In this document: one piece after another, positions 10,301 to 24,903 of the stretch
How positions within the stretch are numbered: the first letter of the stretch is position 1
How the letters are laid out: each line of letters starts with the position of its first letter
Assembly: GCA_021186555.1 (NCBI GenBank)
Contig: JAJKFL010000039.1
Coordinates: 43,316,597 to 43,380,596 of the forward strand
Length of the DNA stretch: 64,000 nucleotides
Direction of reading: 5' to 3'
Origin: Reticulitermes speratus
Taxonomy: Eukaryota > Arthropoda > Insecta > Blattodea > Rhinotermitidae
Notes under the pieces: generated by a model
What the model was told of the DNA's origin: nothing
Database searches by the model: none
The model's input: only the letters and a program-made list of their open reading frames with translations
Translations under genes and position numbers: made by a program

Positions 10301-11734
10301 CACCACCACACCCTTCCTTATCAGTTCATCAGTTCCTCAGTCATGACGAGGAATACACATGCCTCATAACTGCTAGACTTCGAAAGCTCTGACACGGGTC
10401 TGAAGCCGAGCCTTGTACTTGTCAAGCCAGGCTGGTCTTACTTCCCTTTCTAAAGCGAATGCTTAGGGGACTCTGCATGTGTTTACTTGTGGGCTGGTGT
10501 TTTAACCAAGATGGATCGTAAGTTGAGGGCCGTTAGCTTAAAGAGGTTATGATATTCCAAATCAGTACATTTACTTCAGTTAGTGAGGAGATAAAATCTG
10601 TAACAAACACAGTTAAAGGAATGAATCCCGGAAGGTAAGAGCAAAATGACTTACATGAAGCCTCACGTAATCACGCAGCCCACTGTGAAGATTACTGTCT
10701 TCTGAAATCTTATGTCATAGTCTCAGGTTCCGTGTTTATTGTTCGAACTAGTATTGGCTCTGGATGCTCTTCTACCTTTATACCAGTTGCTTCTTCAACA
10801 TTTGTACCTACGATCTCATTTCCATCATCAGATGATGTCAGGCATGTCTCAGTACATGAAACTGGGTCACTTGTCAGTGAATATACACAGTTCGCAGCTT
10901 CAGTCATTGTAAGTCGAGATGATGATGGCTCTGTACCATCTACATCTGTGATCCCTTCAAGTTCTACACCAACAACCTGATTTGTAGCATCAGATGACCT
11001 CAGACATAACTCAGCACCTGAAGGAGGTTCACTTTGCAGCACAGCCATACAGTTAGCACTCACCAGCCTTTCTCTCAGAGCAGGAAATCTCTCTTCAAGC
11101 CTGCTGGGTCTCCTACACAAAACAAGCGGTTTCTCCATCAGGATCAGAGTTCTGCTGCATAAGCAGCTCATACAGCCCACGATGGACTATGCGTGCCCCA
11201 TCTAGAGGTCCGCCTTCTGCAGCCACGTCAGGAAGCTGCAGGTTCTTCAATGCAAGTGTCTGTTCATTGCTACTGGTGCACCTCGGTACATCAGTAACGT
11301 GCAAATTCACGACGATTTGCGAGTTTCTTTCTTTGCTGAACACCTCGGAGCCCTAACCGAGAGTTATGACTCAAAGTTATCTGGTGTGGGGAACCCCCTT
11401 AGTTCAGCAACTCTGCAGATCTTTACGCTGACTGAGGGCTGACCCCCGTCGCCTAGCGTGCGAGCTACGGGGACAAGTCAGCAGAAATGTCGAGGCCGCC
11501 CGCAAAACGGTGGCCAAGACGACAACGTATCGTGCCTAGCACTGCTTACCTAGGCACTATTCGACTACCTGACTGAGGTTTTCCGTGATTTTTCCTCAGT
11601 TCTAAGGTGAATGTAAGGTGTAATAAAAAGTTGGGGCATGGCCCGCCTCTAAAACCCCCCCCCCCCCCCCCCCCCCCCCACCCCGTAACGGTGGTTTCAT
11701 ACGTGTACTATGTTATAGACGATCGAATATAATC
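7331..11734 (+). repeat. Macrosatellite unit 2 of 8 (4404 bp)
   Basis: Same block order as unit 1. RT C-terminal frame (minus) 8824-9177; jockey C-terminus (minus) from 9670; acidic frames (minus) 10070-10309 and 10710-11180. The poly-C tract is 25 C (11655-11679) followed by ACCCC, which accounts for much of its extra length. Confidence 0.95.
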
Positions 11735-14700
11735 TTTTTCCCCCAATTAATCAATTCATAAACACATTGTGAAATTTTATTTCCTGAAATTTGAAGGAAA
11801 AGTATATGAGATATGATTTTTTTTCTAAGAGTAAGCTTTAAGAATTGAATTCCAAATTTAAAAACCTCGGCAGGCTGCCGTTGCACGGGAGGATTTAAAT
11901 CCGGCGTTAAAGGGTTGTTAATCTGGCAGGCACAGGACCAAATAGGTACCGGATTATTGGATAATTATCAGGCGATACTTGTACTGACCTAAATTGTTAC
12001 AGGTAATGTTTGTTACTGCTCCAGTACTTGGGGCTGCTCAACTAATCAGACAGTATTAGATTTGGATATGTCCTTCTGCTGTGTCGGCGTCATGAACGAT
12101 AGTAATTGGTGCTTCTGTTTGTACTGTAGATAGTTGACGGTCCGGTGTATGAAGCCATAACCTGTCTTTGATTTTTGCCACTTTCAAGCCTGCTAGTTAT
12201 TTGAAGCTTCTGTGGGATTGTTAAACTACATGCATCCTGTTGCCAGCAGTACGTTGTTTATAGACATCTTTGGATCTTTTGAAGCAATTAGTATAGCGCA
12301 AGCAAAGAGTAACGCATGCTGCATATAACACAACGGAAGTAGAACTAATGTTGATGCTGCAGATTACACCAAGCGAGTGGTGTGATCTGCTAGTTGCTTG
12401 TGATGTCACTGGAGTGTGGGCAATACCAACTCTTGAAAGCTTGTACAGAAGTTTGTGCTAGTGACATAACACAGAGATAACCAAAGTTTAAAGTTACTGA
12501 ATCAGTATGCATACCGGAAATTACGGTTGGCAAACCTTTTGGTCTTAGGACTGGATTATGAGGATTTCTGGATTATCATATGTCAGATTAAAGAAATGTT
12601 GCTGTACTATAACTTGCGTAGTAATGTCATGATTCACACAATCGAATGCTTTGGCAAGATCACAGAACAACTCACTGAAATTCCATTCTTGAGAGCACAG
12701 GATTTCGTCTGTGAAGCTGTGTAAGGCTTTGTTGATGAACCTTTTCTAAACTAAAATTTTTCTCCTTGCAGGGTACTCTTTGAGTTAAAAAAAATTCATA
12801 TACTGTTTTGTTGGATATTTTGGAGAAATCTGTCGTTGGTGAAACTTGCTTGTAATTGGAAACACAACAGTTATCAACCTTTTTAAAGACAGGTTTAACT
12901 TGAATATTTAAGTCGATCTGGGAAAGTTTCTTCCATAATTGAGTGATTGCAAATATATCTCAGAGGAATACTGATGAAGTCTGTAATTGAATTGAATTGA
13001 ATAAATTTTTCGTTCCATAAATCCGAATACAGGTGATAACTTTGGATATAGAACAGGTGTAAAAACTCTTATCATAGAGCTGATACTGTGCAATATACGA
13101 GTAATTATCTAGAAACTGAATACAGTTTAGTTTAGCATTCCCTACTTACATGAAAGTATTCATCTATATTGTAGAAGGAGTGAGCATGTAAGTAATTCTT
13201 TAGTGCTGAGTTTAATTGTTTAGTGAAATTACTTAAATTTTTGATGCTCTGTTAGAGATTGTTGAACACTTATGCCAAATGGGTAAACTCCTTTTTGATA
13301 TATTGATAAATTTGATGAAGGATGGTGGAAGTTATATTTTTGTCTAGTATTTATGTTACGGACATCAGAATTTACTTTGAAATTATCCCTGTTGTTAATT
13401 ACAAATAGAAGAAGTGATAGTATATATTGCGATGCAAGAGGTAGAATATTTAAATTCTTAAATAAATCTCTACATGAGCCTCTGCTTCTGCATACTGCAA
13501 TAATTCTGATTATTTTATTTTGTACTTTGAAAATATTTGTACTGAGAAGAGTTTCCCCAAAATATTGTCCCATAGGAAACAACCAGTGACAAAAATGATG
13601 ATTTTTTTATGGCCAACAGGTCTGTCAAAAAGTGTGTATTAGTACCAACAGTTAGTGATGAGAAGGCATGCAGTCTTACAAACAATACCACAAATCCTTC
13701 AAAAGAAAAGAAAGAGGAAACTAGTAGTAGTTTAAAATCTGTAAACAGTAAAGTGCTATAGGTGTACCACCAGAACATACAAGGATTGAGAAACAAAACC
13801 AATGAACTGTTATGCTCCTTGCATCCAGTGTTACCACACACACTGTGCCTTACAGAACATCATATGACATGACACAACTGGAAATAGATCATATTCACAT
13901 AGAAAGCTTTAAATTAGGTGCTAAATATTGTAGGAAGACTAGAAAAAGGAGTGAGTATTCTTGTGCACAAAACTTTAAAATTTGCTAACATCAATTTGGA
14001 TGATTACTGTAAAGATCAAGATATGGAAGCCTGTGCTTTGCAAGAAATAACCTCCTTGAATTCCTGCAAGATGTCATCTGAGTTGCTGAACTAAGGGGCT
14101 TCCCACACCAACTAACTTTGAGTCATGACTCTTGGTTAGGTCTCTGATGTGTTCGGCAAATAAAGGAACTCGCAAATCCTCGTTAATTTGCACGTTACTG
14201 CTGTACCGAGGTGCACCAGTAGCAATGCGAAGGCACTTGCATTGAAGAACCTGCAGCTTCCTGACGTGGCTGCAGGAGGCGGACCTCTGGATGGGGCGCA
14301 CACAGTCCATCGTGGGCTGTATGAGCTGTATGTGGTTGGAATGATGAATTACATCTTAACAAATGCGAAATAAAATGCAAAGGTTATATTTAGATGAGGA
14401 TTTTGTCCTACATTCTGGTGATGAGAAATGAGCTCATATTTACTTGTCTCTGCATTTACAACAAGCTTCCCTACTAGATAAATGTGTCTAATAATGGACA
14501 CACAGCCATATAACTCACCGCATCTTGTTCAGCCTTTATTAAAGGAAATGATATAGGCTCAGGAATCTCCTCCTCTTGTATATCTATATCTGTGCCGTCT
14601 TCAACTCTTATACTGATGACGTCATGTGCATCATCAGGTGATGTTACGCTTGTCTCATTACACGAACCTGGTAGAACTTCCAGTGACACTGTGGAGCTCT

Positions 14701-16122
14701 GTACCACCACCACACCCTTCCTTATCAGTTCATCAGTTCCTCAGTCATGACGAGGAATACACATGCCTCATAACTGCTAGACTTCGAAAGCTCTGACACG
14801 GGTCTGAAGCCGAGCCTTGTACTTGTCAAGCCAGGCTGGTCTTACTTCCCTTTCTAAAGCGAATGCTTAGGGGACTCTGCATGTGTTTACTTGTGGGCTG
14901 GTGTTTTAACCAAGATGGATCGTAAGTTGAGGGCCGTTAGCTTAAAGAGGTTATGATATTCCAAATCAGTACATTTACTTCAGTTAGTGAGGAGATAAAA
15001 TCTGTAACAAACACAGTTAAAGGAATGAATCCCGGAAGGTAAGAGCAAAATGACTTACATGAAGCCTCACGTAATCACGCAGCCCACTGTGAAGATTACT
15101 GTCTTCTGAAATCTTATGTCATAGTCTCAGGTTCCGTGTTTATTGTTCGAACTAGTATTGGCTCTGGATGCTCTTCTACCTTTATACCAGTTGCTTCTTC
15201 AACATTTGTACCTACGATCTCATTTCCATCATCAGATGATGTCAGGCATGTCTCAGTACATGAAACTGGGTCACTTCTCAGTGAATATACACAGTTCGCA
15301 GCTTCAGTCATTGTAAGTCGAGATGATGATGGCTCTGTACCATCTACATCTGTGATCCCTTCAAGTTCTACACCAACAACCTGATTTGTAGCATCAGATG
15401 ACCTCAGACATAACTCAGCACCTGAAGGAGGTTCACTTTGCAGCACAGCCATACAGTTAGCACTCACCAGCCTTTCTCTCAGAGCAGGAAATCTCTCTTC
15501 AAGCCTGCTGGGTCTCCTACACAAAACAAGCGGTTTCTCCATCAGGATCAGAGTTCTGCTGCATAAGCAGCTCATACAGCCCACGATGGACTATGCGTGC
15601 CCCATCTAGAGGTCCGCCTTCTGCAGCCACGTCAGGAAGCTGCAGGTTCTTCAATGCAAGTGTCTGTTCATTGCTACTGGTGCACCTCGGTACATCAGTA
15701 ACGTGCAAATTCACGACGATTTGCGAGTTTCTTTCTTTGCTGAACACCTCGGAGCCCTAACCGAGAGTTATGACTCAAAGTTATCTGGTGTGGGGAACCC
15801 CCTTAGTTCAGCAACTCTGCAGATCTTTACGCTGACTGAGGGCTGACCCCCGTCGCCTAGCGTGCGAGCTACGGGGACAAGTCAGCAGAAATGTCGAGGC
15901 CGCCCGCAAAACGGTGGCCAAGACGACAACGTATCGTGCCTAGCACTGCTTACCTAGGCACTATTCGACTACCTGACTGAGGTTTTCCGTGATTTTTCCT
16001 CAGTTCTAAGGTGAATGTAAGGTGTAATAAAAAGTTGGGGCATGGCCCGCCTCTAAACCCCCCCCCACCCCGGTAACGGTGGTTTCATACGTGTACTATG
16101 TTATAGACGATCGAATATAATC
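11735..16122 (+). repeat. Macrosatellite unit 3 of 8 (4388 bp)
   Basis: RT C-terminal frame (minus) 13229-13582; jockey (minus) from 14074; acidic frames (minus) 14474-14713 and 15114-15584 (this copy reads YSLRSDP). Poly-C is 9 C plus ACCCC (16058-16071). One A is missing in the A-run near 13590, which breaks the plus-strand endonuclease leader frame; unit 6 shares this. Confidence 0.95.
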
Positions 16123-19100
16123 TTTTTCCCCAATTAATCAATTCATAAACACATTGTGAAATTTTATTTCCTGAAATTTGAAGGAAAAGTATATGAGATA
16201 TGATTTTTTTTCTAAGAGTAAGCTTTAAGAATTGAATTCCAAATTTAAAAACCTCGGCAGGCTGCCGTTGCACGGGAGGATTTAAATCCGGCGTTAAAGG
16301 GTTGTTAATCTGGCAGGCACAGGACCAAATAGGTACCGGATTATTGGATAATTATCAGGCGATACTTGTACTGACCTAAATTGTTACAGGTAATGTTTGT
16401 TACTGCTCCAGTACTTGGGGCTGCTCAACTAATCAGACAGTATTAGATTTGGATATGTCCTTCTGCTGTGTCGGCGTCATGAACGATAGTAATTGGTGCT
16501 TCTGTTTGTACTGTAGATAGTTGACGGTCCGGTGTATGAAGCCATAACCTGTCTTTGATTTTTGCCACTTTCAAGCCTGCTAGTTATTTGAAGCTTCTGT
16601 GGGATTGTTAAACTACATGCATCCTGTTGCCAGCAGTACGTTGTTTATAGACATCTTTGGATCTTTTGAAGCAATTAGTATAGCGCAAGCAAAGAGTAAC
16701 GCATGCTGCATATAACACAACGGAAGTAGAACTAATGTTGATGCTGCAGATTACACCAAGCGAGTGGTGTGATCTGCTAGTTGCTTGTGATGTCACTGGA
16801 GTGTGGGCAATACCAACTCTTGAAAGCTTGTACAGAAGTTTGTGCTAGTGACATAACACAGAGATAACCAAAGTTTAAAGTTACTGAATCAGTATGCATA
16901 CCGGAAATTACGGTTGGCAAACCTTTTGGTCTTAGGACTGGATTATGAGGATTTCTGGATTATCATATGTCAGATTAAAGAAATGTTGCTGTACTATAAC
17001 TTGCGTAGTAATGTCATGATTCACACAATCGAATGCTTTGGCAAGATCACAGAACAACTCACTGAAATTCCATTCTTGAGAGCACAGGATTTCGTCTGTG
17101 AAGCTGTGTAAGGCTTTGTTGATGAACCTTTTCTAAACTAAAATTTTTCTCCTTGCAGGGTACTCTTTGAGTTAAAAAAATTCATATACTGTTTTGTTGG
17201 ATATTTTGGAGAAATCTGTCGTTGGTGAAACTTGCTTGTAATTGGAAACACAACAGTTATCAACCTTTTTAAAGACAGGTTTAACTTGAATATTTAAGTC
17301 GATCTGGGAAAGTTTCTTCCATAATTGAGTGATTGCAAATATATCTCAGAGGAATACTGATGAAGTCTGTAATTGAATTGAATTGAATAAATTTTTCGTT
17401 CCATAAATCCGAATACAGGTGATAACTTTGGATATAGAACAGGTGTAAAAACTCTTATCATAGAGCTGATACTGTGCAATATACGAGTAATTATCTAGAA
17501 ACTGAATACAGTTTAGTTTAGCATTCCCTACTTACATGAAAGTATTCATCTATATTGTAGAAGGAGTGAGCATGTAAGTAATTCTTTAGTGCTGAGTTTA
17601 ATTGTTTAGTGAAATTACTTAAATTTTTGATGCTCTGTTAGAGATTGTTGAACACTTATGCCAAATGGGTAAACTCCTTTTTGATATATTGATAAATTTG
17701 ATGAAGGATGGTGGAAGTTATATTTTTGTCTAGTATTTATGTTACGGACATCAGAATTTACTTTGAAATTATCCCTGTTGTTAATTACAAATAGAAGAAG
17801 TGATAGTATATATTGCGATGCAAGAGGTAGAATATTTAAATTCTTAAATAAATCTCTACATGAGCCTCTGCTTCTGCATACTGCAATAATTCTGATTATT
17901 TTATTTTGTACTTTGAAAATATTTGTACTGAGAAGAGTTTCCCCAAAATATTGTCCCATAGGAAACAACCAGTGACAAAAAATGATGATTTTTTTATGGC
18001 CAACAGGTCTGTCAAAAAGTGTGTATTAGTACCAACAGTTAGTGATGAGAAGGCATGCAGTCTTACAAACAATACCACAAATCCTTCAAAAGAAAAGAAA
18101 GAGGAAACTAGTAGTAGTTTAAAATCTGTAAACAGTAAAGTGCTATAGGTGTACCACCAGAACATACAAGGATTGAGAAACAAAACCAATGAACTGTTAT
18201 GCTCCTTGCATCCAGTGTTACCACACACACTGTGCCTTACAGAACATCATATGACATGACACAACTGGAAATAGATCATATTCACATAGAAAGCTTTAAA
18301 TTAGGTGCTAAATATTGTAGGAAGACTAGAAAAAGGAGTGAGTATTCTTGTGCACAAAACTTTAAAATTTGCTAACATCAATTTGGATGATTACTGTAAA
18401 GATCAAGATATGGAAGCCTGTGCTTTGCAAGAAATAACCTCCTTGAATTCCTGCAAGATGTCATCTGAGTTGCTGAACTAAGGGGCTTCCCACACCAACT
18501 AACTTTGAGTCATGACTCTTGGTTAGGTCTCTGATGTGTTCGGCAAATAAAGGAACTCGCAAATCCTCGTTAATTTGCACGTTACTGCTGTACCGAGGTG
18601 CACCAGTAGCAATGCGAAGGCACTTGCATTGAAGAACCTGCAGCTTCCTGACGTGGCTGCAGGAGGCGGACCTCTGGATGGGGCGCACACAGTCCATCGT
18701 GGGCTGTATGAGCTGTATGTGGTTGGAATGATGAATTACATCTTAACAAATGCGAAATAAAATGCAAAGGTTATATTTAGATGAGGATTTTGTCCTACAT
18801 TCTGGTGATGAGAAATGAGCTCATATTTACTTGTCTCTGCATTTACAACAAGCTTCCCTACTAGATAAATGTGTCTAATAATGGACACACAGCCATATAA
18901 CTCACCGCATCTTGTTCAGCCTTTATTAAAGGAAATGATATAGGCTCAGGAATCTCCTCCTCTTGTATATCTATATCTGTGCCGTCTTCAACTCTTATAC
19001 TGATGACGTCATGTGCATCATCAGGTGATGTTACGCTTGTCTCATTACACGAACCTGGTAGAACTTCCAGTGACACTGTGGAGCTCTGTACCACCACCAC

Positions 19101-20516
19101 ACCCTTCCTTATCAGTTCATCAGTTCCTCAGTCATGACGAGGAATACACATGCCTCATAACTGCTAGACTTCGAAAGCTCTGACACGGGTCTGAAGCCGA
19201 GCCTTGTACTTGTCAAGCCAGGCTGGTCTTACTTCCCTTTCTAAAGCGAATGCTTAGGGGACTCTGCATGTGTTTACTTGTGGGCTGGTGTTTTAACCAA
19301 GATGGATCGTAAGTTGAGGGCCGTTAGCTTAAAGAGGTTATGATATTCCAAATCAGTACATTTACTTCAGTTAGTGAGGAGATAAAATCTGTAACAAACA
19401 CAGTTAAAGGAATGAATCCCGGAAGGTAAGAGCAAAATGACTTACATGAAGCCTCACGTAATCACGCAGCCCACTGTGAAGATTACTGTCTTCTGAAATC
19501 TTATGTCATAGTCTCAGGTTCCGTGTTTATTGTTCGAACTAGTATTGGCTCTGGATGCTCTTCTACCTTTATACCAGTTGCTTCTTCAACATTTGTACCT
19601 ACGATCTCATTTCCATCATCAGATGATGTCAGGCATGTCTCAGTACATGAAACTGGGTCACTTGTCAGTGAATATACACAGTTCGCAGCTTCAGTCATTG
19701 TAAGTCGAGATGATGATGGCTCTGTACCATCTACATCTGTGATCCCTTCAAGTTCTACACCAACAACCTGATTTGTAGCATCAGATGACCTCAGACATAA
19801 CTCAGCACCTGAAGGAGGTTCACTTTGCAGCACAGCCATACAGTTAGCACTCACCAGCCTTTCTCTCAGAGCAGGAAATCTCTCTTCAAGCCTGCTGGGT
19901 CTCCTACACAAAACAAGCGGTTTCTCCATCAGGATCAGAGTTCTGCTGCATAAGCAGCTCATACAGCCCACGATGGACTATGCGTGCCCCATCTAGAGGT
20001 CCGCCTTCTGCAGCCACGTCAGGAAGCTGCAGGTTCTTCAATGCAAGTGTCTGTTCATTGCTACTGGTGCACCTCGGTACATCAGTAACGTGCAAATTCA
20101 CGACGATTTGCGAGTTTCTTTCTTTGCTGAACACCTCGGAGCCCTAACCGAGAGTTATGACTCAAAGTTATCTGGTGTGGGGAACCCCCTTAGTTCAGCA
20201 ACTCTGCAGATCTTTACGCTGACTGAGGGCTGACCCCCGTCGCCTAGCGTGCGAGCTACGGGGACAAGTCAGCAGAAATGTCGAGGCCGCCCGCAAAACG
20301 GTGGCCAAGACGACAACGTATCGTGCCTAGCACTGCTTACCTAGGCACTATTCGACTACCTGACTGAGGTTTTCCGTGATTTTTCCTCAGTTCTAAGGTG
20401 AATGTAAGGTGTAATAAAAAGTTGGGGCATGGCCCGCCTCTAAAACCCCCCCCCCCCCCCCCCCCGGTAACGGTGGTTTCATACGTGTACTATGTTATAG
20501 ACGATCGAATATAATC
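16123..20516 (+). repeat. Macrosatellite unit 4 of 8 (4394 bp)
   Basis: RT C-terminal frame (minus) 17615-17968; jockey (minus) from 18461; acidic frames (minus) 18861-19100 and 19501-19971 (reads YSLTSDP, as units 1 and 2). Uninterrupted poly-C of 20 (20446-20465). Confidence 0.95.
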
Positions 20517-23500
20517 TTTTTCCCCCAATTAATCAATTCATAAACACATTGTGAAATTTTATTTCCTGAAATTTGAAGGAAAAGTATATGAGATATGATT
20601 TTTTTTCTAAGAGTAAGCTTTAAGAATTGAATTCCAAATTTAAAAACCTCGGCAGGCTGCCGTTGCACGGGAGGATTTAAATCCGGCGTTAAAGGGTTGT
20701 TAATCTGGCAGGCACAGGACCAAATAGGTACCGGATTATTGGATAATTATCAGGCGATACTTGTACTGACCTAAATTGTTACAGGTAATGTTTGTTACTG
20801 CTCCAGTACTTGGGGCTGCTCAACTAATCAGACAGTATTAGATTTGGATATGTCCTTCTGCTGTGTCGGCGTCATGAACGATAGTAATTGGTGCTTCTGT
20901 TTGTACTGTAGATAGTTGACGGTCCGGTGTATGAAGCCATAACCTGTCTTTGATTTTTGCCACTTTCAAGCCTGCTAGTTATTTGAAGCTTCTGTGGGAT
21001 TGTTAAACTACATGCATCCTGTTGCCAGCAGTACGTTGTTTATAGACATCTTTGGATCTTTTGAAGCAATTAGTATAGCGCAAGCAAAGAGTAACGCATG
21101 CTGCATATAACACAACGGAAGTAGAACTAATGTTGATGCTGCAGATTACACCAAGCGAGTGGTGTGATCTGCTAGTTGCTTGTGATGTCACTGGAGTGTG
21201 GGCAATACCAACTCTTGAAAGCTTGTACAGAAGTTTGTGCTAGTGACATAACACAGAGATAACCAAAGTTTAAAGTTACTGAATCAGTATGCATACCGGA
21301 AATTACGGTTGGCAAACCTTTTGGTCTTAGGACTGGATTATGAGGATTTCTGGATTATCATATGTCAGATTAAAGAAATGTTGCTGTACTATAACTTGCG
21401 TAGTAATGTCATGATTCACACAATCGAATGCTTGGCAAGATCACAGAACAACTCACTGAAATTCCATTCTTGAGAGCACAGGATTTCGTCTGTGAAGCTG
21501 TGTAAGGCTTTGTTGATGAACCTTTTCTAAACTAAAATTTTTCTCCTTGCAGGGTACTCTTTGAGTTAAAAAAATTCATATACTGTTTTGTTGGATATTT
21601 TGGAGAAATCTGTCGTTGGTGAAACTTGCTTGTAATTGGAAACACAACAGTTATCAACCTTTTTAAAGACAGGTTTAACTTGAATATTTAAGTCGATCTG
21701 GGAAAGTTTCTTCCATAATTGAGTGATTGCAAATATATCTCAGAGGAATACTGATGAAGTCTGTAATTGAATTGAATTGAATAAATTTTTCGTTCCATAA
21801 ATCCGAATACAGGTGATAACTTTGGATATAGAACAGGTGTAAAAACTCTTATCATAGAGCTGATACTGTGCAATATACGAGTAATTATCTAGAAACTGAA
21901 TACAGTTTAGTTTAGCATTCCCTACTTACATGAAAGTATTCATCTATATTGTAGAAGGAGTGAGCATGTAAGTAATTCTTTAGTGCTGAGTTTAATTGTT
22001 TAGTGAAATTACTTAAATTTTTGATGCTCTGTTAGAGATTGTTGAACACTTATGCCAAATGGGTAAACTCCTTTTTGATATATTGATAAATTTGATGAAG
22101 GATGGTGGAAGTTATATTTTTGTCTAGTATTTATGTTACGGACATCAGAATTTACTTTGAAATTATCCCTGTTGTTAATTACAAATAGAAGAAGTGATAG
22201 TATATATTGCGATGCAAGAGGTAGAATATTTAAATTCTTAAATAAATCTCTACATGAGCCTCTGCTTCTGCATACTGCAATAATTCTGATTATTTTATTT
22301 TGTACTTTGAAAATATTTGTACTGAGAAGAGTTTCCCCAAAATATTGTCCCATAGGAAACAACCAGTGACAAAAAATGATGATTTTTTTATGGCCAACAG
22401 GTCTGTCAAAAAGTGTGTATTAGTACCAACAGTTAGTGATGAGAAGGCATGCAGTCTTACAAACAATACCACAAATCCTTCAAAAGAAAAGAAAGAGGAA
22501 ACTAGTAGTAGTTTAAAATCTGTAAACAGTAAAGTGCTATAGGTGTACCACCAGAACATACAAGGATTGAGAAACAAAACCAATGAACTGTTATGCTCCT
22601 TGCATCCAGTGTTACCACACACACTGTGCCTTACAGAACATCATATGACATGACACAACTGGAAATAGATCATATTCACATAGAAAGCTTTAAATTAGGT
22701 GCTAAATATTGTAGGAAGACTAGAAAAAGGAGTGAGTATTCTTGTGCACAAAACTTTAAAATTTGCTAACATCAATTTGGATGATTACTGTAAAGATCAA
22801 GATATGGAAGCCTGTGCTTTGCAAGAAATAACCTCCTTGAATTCCTGCAAGATGTCATCTGAGTTGCTGAACTAAGGGGCTTCCCACACCAACTAACTTT
22901 GAGTCATGACTCTTGGTTAGGTCTCTGATGTGTTCGGCAAATAAAGGAACTCGCAAATCCTCGTTAATTTGCACGTTACTGCTGTACCGAGGTGCACCAG
23001 TAGCAATGCGAAGGCACTTGCATTGAAGAACCTGCAGCTTCCTGACGTGGCTGCAGGAGGCGGACCTCTGGATGGGGCGCACACAGTCCATCGTGGGCTG
23101 TATGAGCTGTATGTGGTTGGAATGATGAATTACATCTTAACAAATGCGAAATAAAATGCAAAGGTTATATTTAGATGAGGATTTTGTCCTACATTCTGGT
23201 GATGAGAAATGAGCTCATATTTACTTGTCTCTGCATTTACAACAAGCTTCCCTACTAGATAAATGTGTCTAATAATGGACACACAGCCATATAACTCACC
23301 GCATCTTGTTCAGCCTTTATTAAAGGAAATGATATAGGCTCAGGAATCTCCTCCTCTTGTATATCTATATCTGTGCCGTCTTCAACTCTTATACTGATGA
23401 CGTCATGTGCATCATCAGGTGATGTTACGCTTGTCTCATTACACGAACCTGGTAGAACTTCCAGTGACACTGTGGAGCTCTGTACCACCACCACACCCTT

Positions 23501-24903
23501 CCTTATCATTCATCAGTTCCTCAGTCATGACGAGGAATACACATGCCTCATAACTGCTAGACTTCGAAAGCTCTGACACGGGTCTGAAGCCGAGCCTTGT
23601 ACTTGTCAAGCCAGGCTGGTCTTACTTCCCTTTCTAAAGCGAATGCTTAGGGGACTCTGCATGTGTTTACTTGTGGGCTGGTGTTTTAACCAAGATGGAT
23701 CGTAAGTTGAGGGCCGTTAGCTTAAAGAGGTTATGATATTCCAAATCAGTACATTTACTTCAGTTAGTGAGGAGATAAAATCTGTAACAAACACAGTTAA
23801 AGGAATGAATCCCGGAAGGTAAGAGCAAAATGACTTACATGAAGCCTCACGTAATCACGCAGCCCACTGTGAAGATTACTGTCTTCTGAAATCTTATGTC
23901 ATAGTCTCAGGTTCCGTGTTTATTGTTCGAACTAGTATTGGCTCTGGATGCTCTTCTACCTTTATACCAGTTGCTTCTTCAACATTTGTACCTACGATCT
24001 CATTTCCATCATCAGATGATGTCAGGCATGTCTCAGTACATGAAACTGGGTCACTTCTCAGTGAATATACACAGTTCGCAGCTTCAGTCATTGTAAGTCG
24101 AGATGATGATGGCTCTGTACCATCTACATCTGTGATCCCTTCAAGTTCTACACCAACAACCTGATTTGTAGCATCAGATGACCTCAGACATAACTCAGCA
24201 CCTGAAGGAGGTTCACTTTGCAGCACAGCCATACAGTTAGCACTCACCAGCCTTTCTCTCAGAGCAGGAAATCTCTCTTCAAGCCTGCTGGGTCTCCTAC
24301 ACAAAACAAGCGGTTTCTCCATCAGGATCAGAGTTCTGCTGCATAAGCAGCTCATACAGCCCACGATGGACTATGCGTGCCCCATCTAGAGGTCCGCCTT
24401 CTGCAGCCACGTCAGGAAGCTGCAGGTTCTTCAATGCAAGTGTCTGTTCATTGCTACTGGTGCACCTCGGTACATCAGTAACGTGCAAATTCACGACGAT
24501 TTGCGAGTTTCTTTCTTTGCTGAACACCTCGGAGCCCTAACCGAGAGTTATGACTCAAAGTTATCTGGTGTGGGGAACCCCCTTAGTTCAGCAACTCTGC
24601 AGATCTTTACGCTGACTGAGGGCTGACCCCCGTCGCCTAGCGTGCGAGCTACGGGGACAAGTCAGCAGAAATGTCGAGGCCGCCCGCAAAACGGTGGCCA
24701 AGACGACAACGTATCGTGCCTAGCACTGCTTACCTAGGCACTATTCGACTACCTGACTGAGGTTTTCCGTGATTTTTCCTCAGTTCTAAGGTGAATGTAA
24801 GGTGTAATAAAAAGTTGGGGCATGGCCCCCTCTAAACCCCCCCCCCCCCCCCGGTAACGGTGGTTTCATACGTGTACTATGTTATAGACGATCGAATATA
24901 ATC
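20517..24903 (+). repeat. Macrosatellite unit 5 of 8 (4387 bp)
   Basis: RT C-terminal frame (minus) 22009-22362; jockey (minus) from 22855; acidic frames (minus) 23255-23509 and 23894-24364. Poly-C of 16 (24837-24852). A one-base deletion near 23508 (ATCATTCATC) is shared only with unit 6. One T is missing near 21431 (GCTTGGC for GCTTTGGC). Confidence 0.95.
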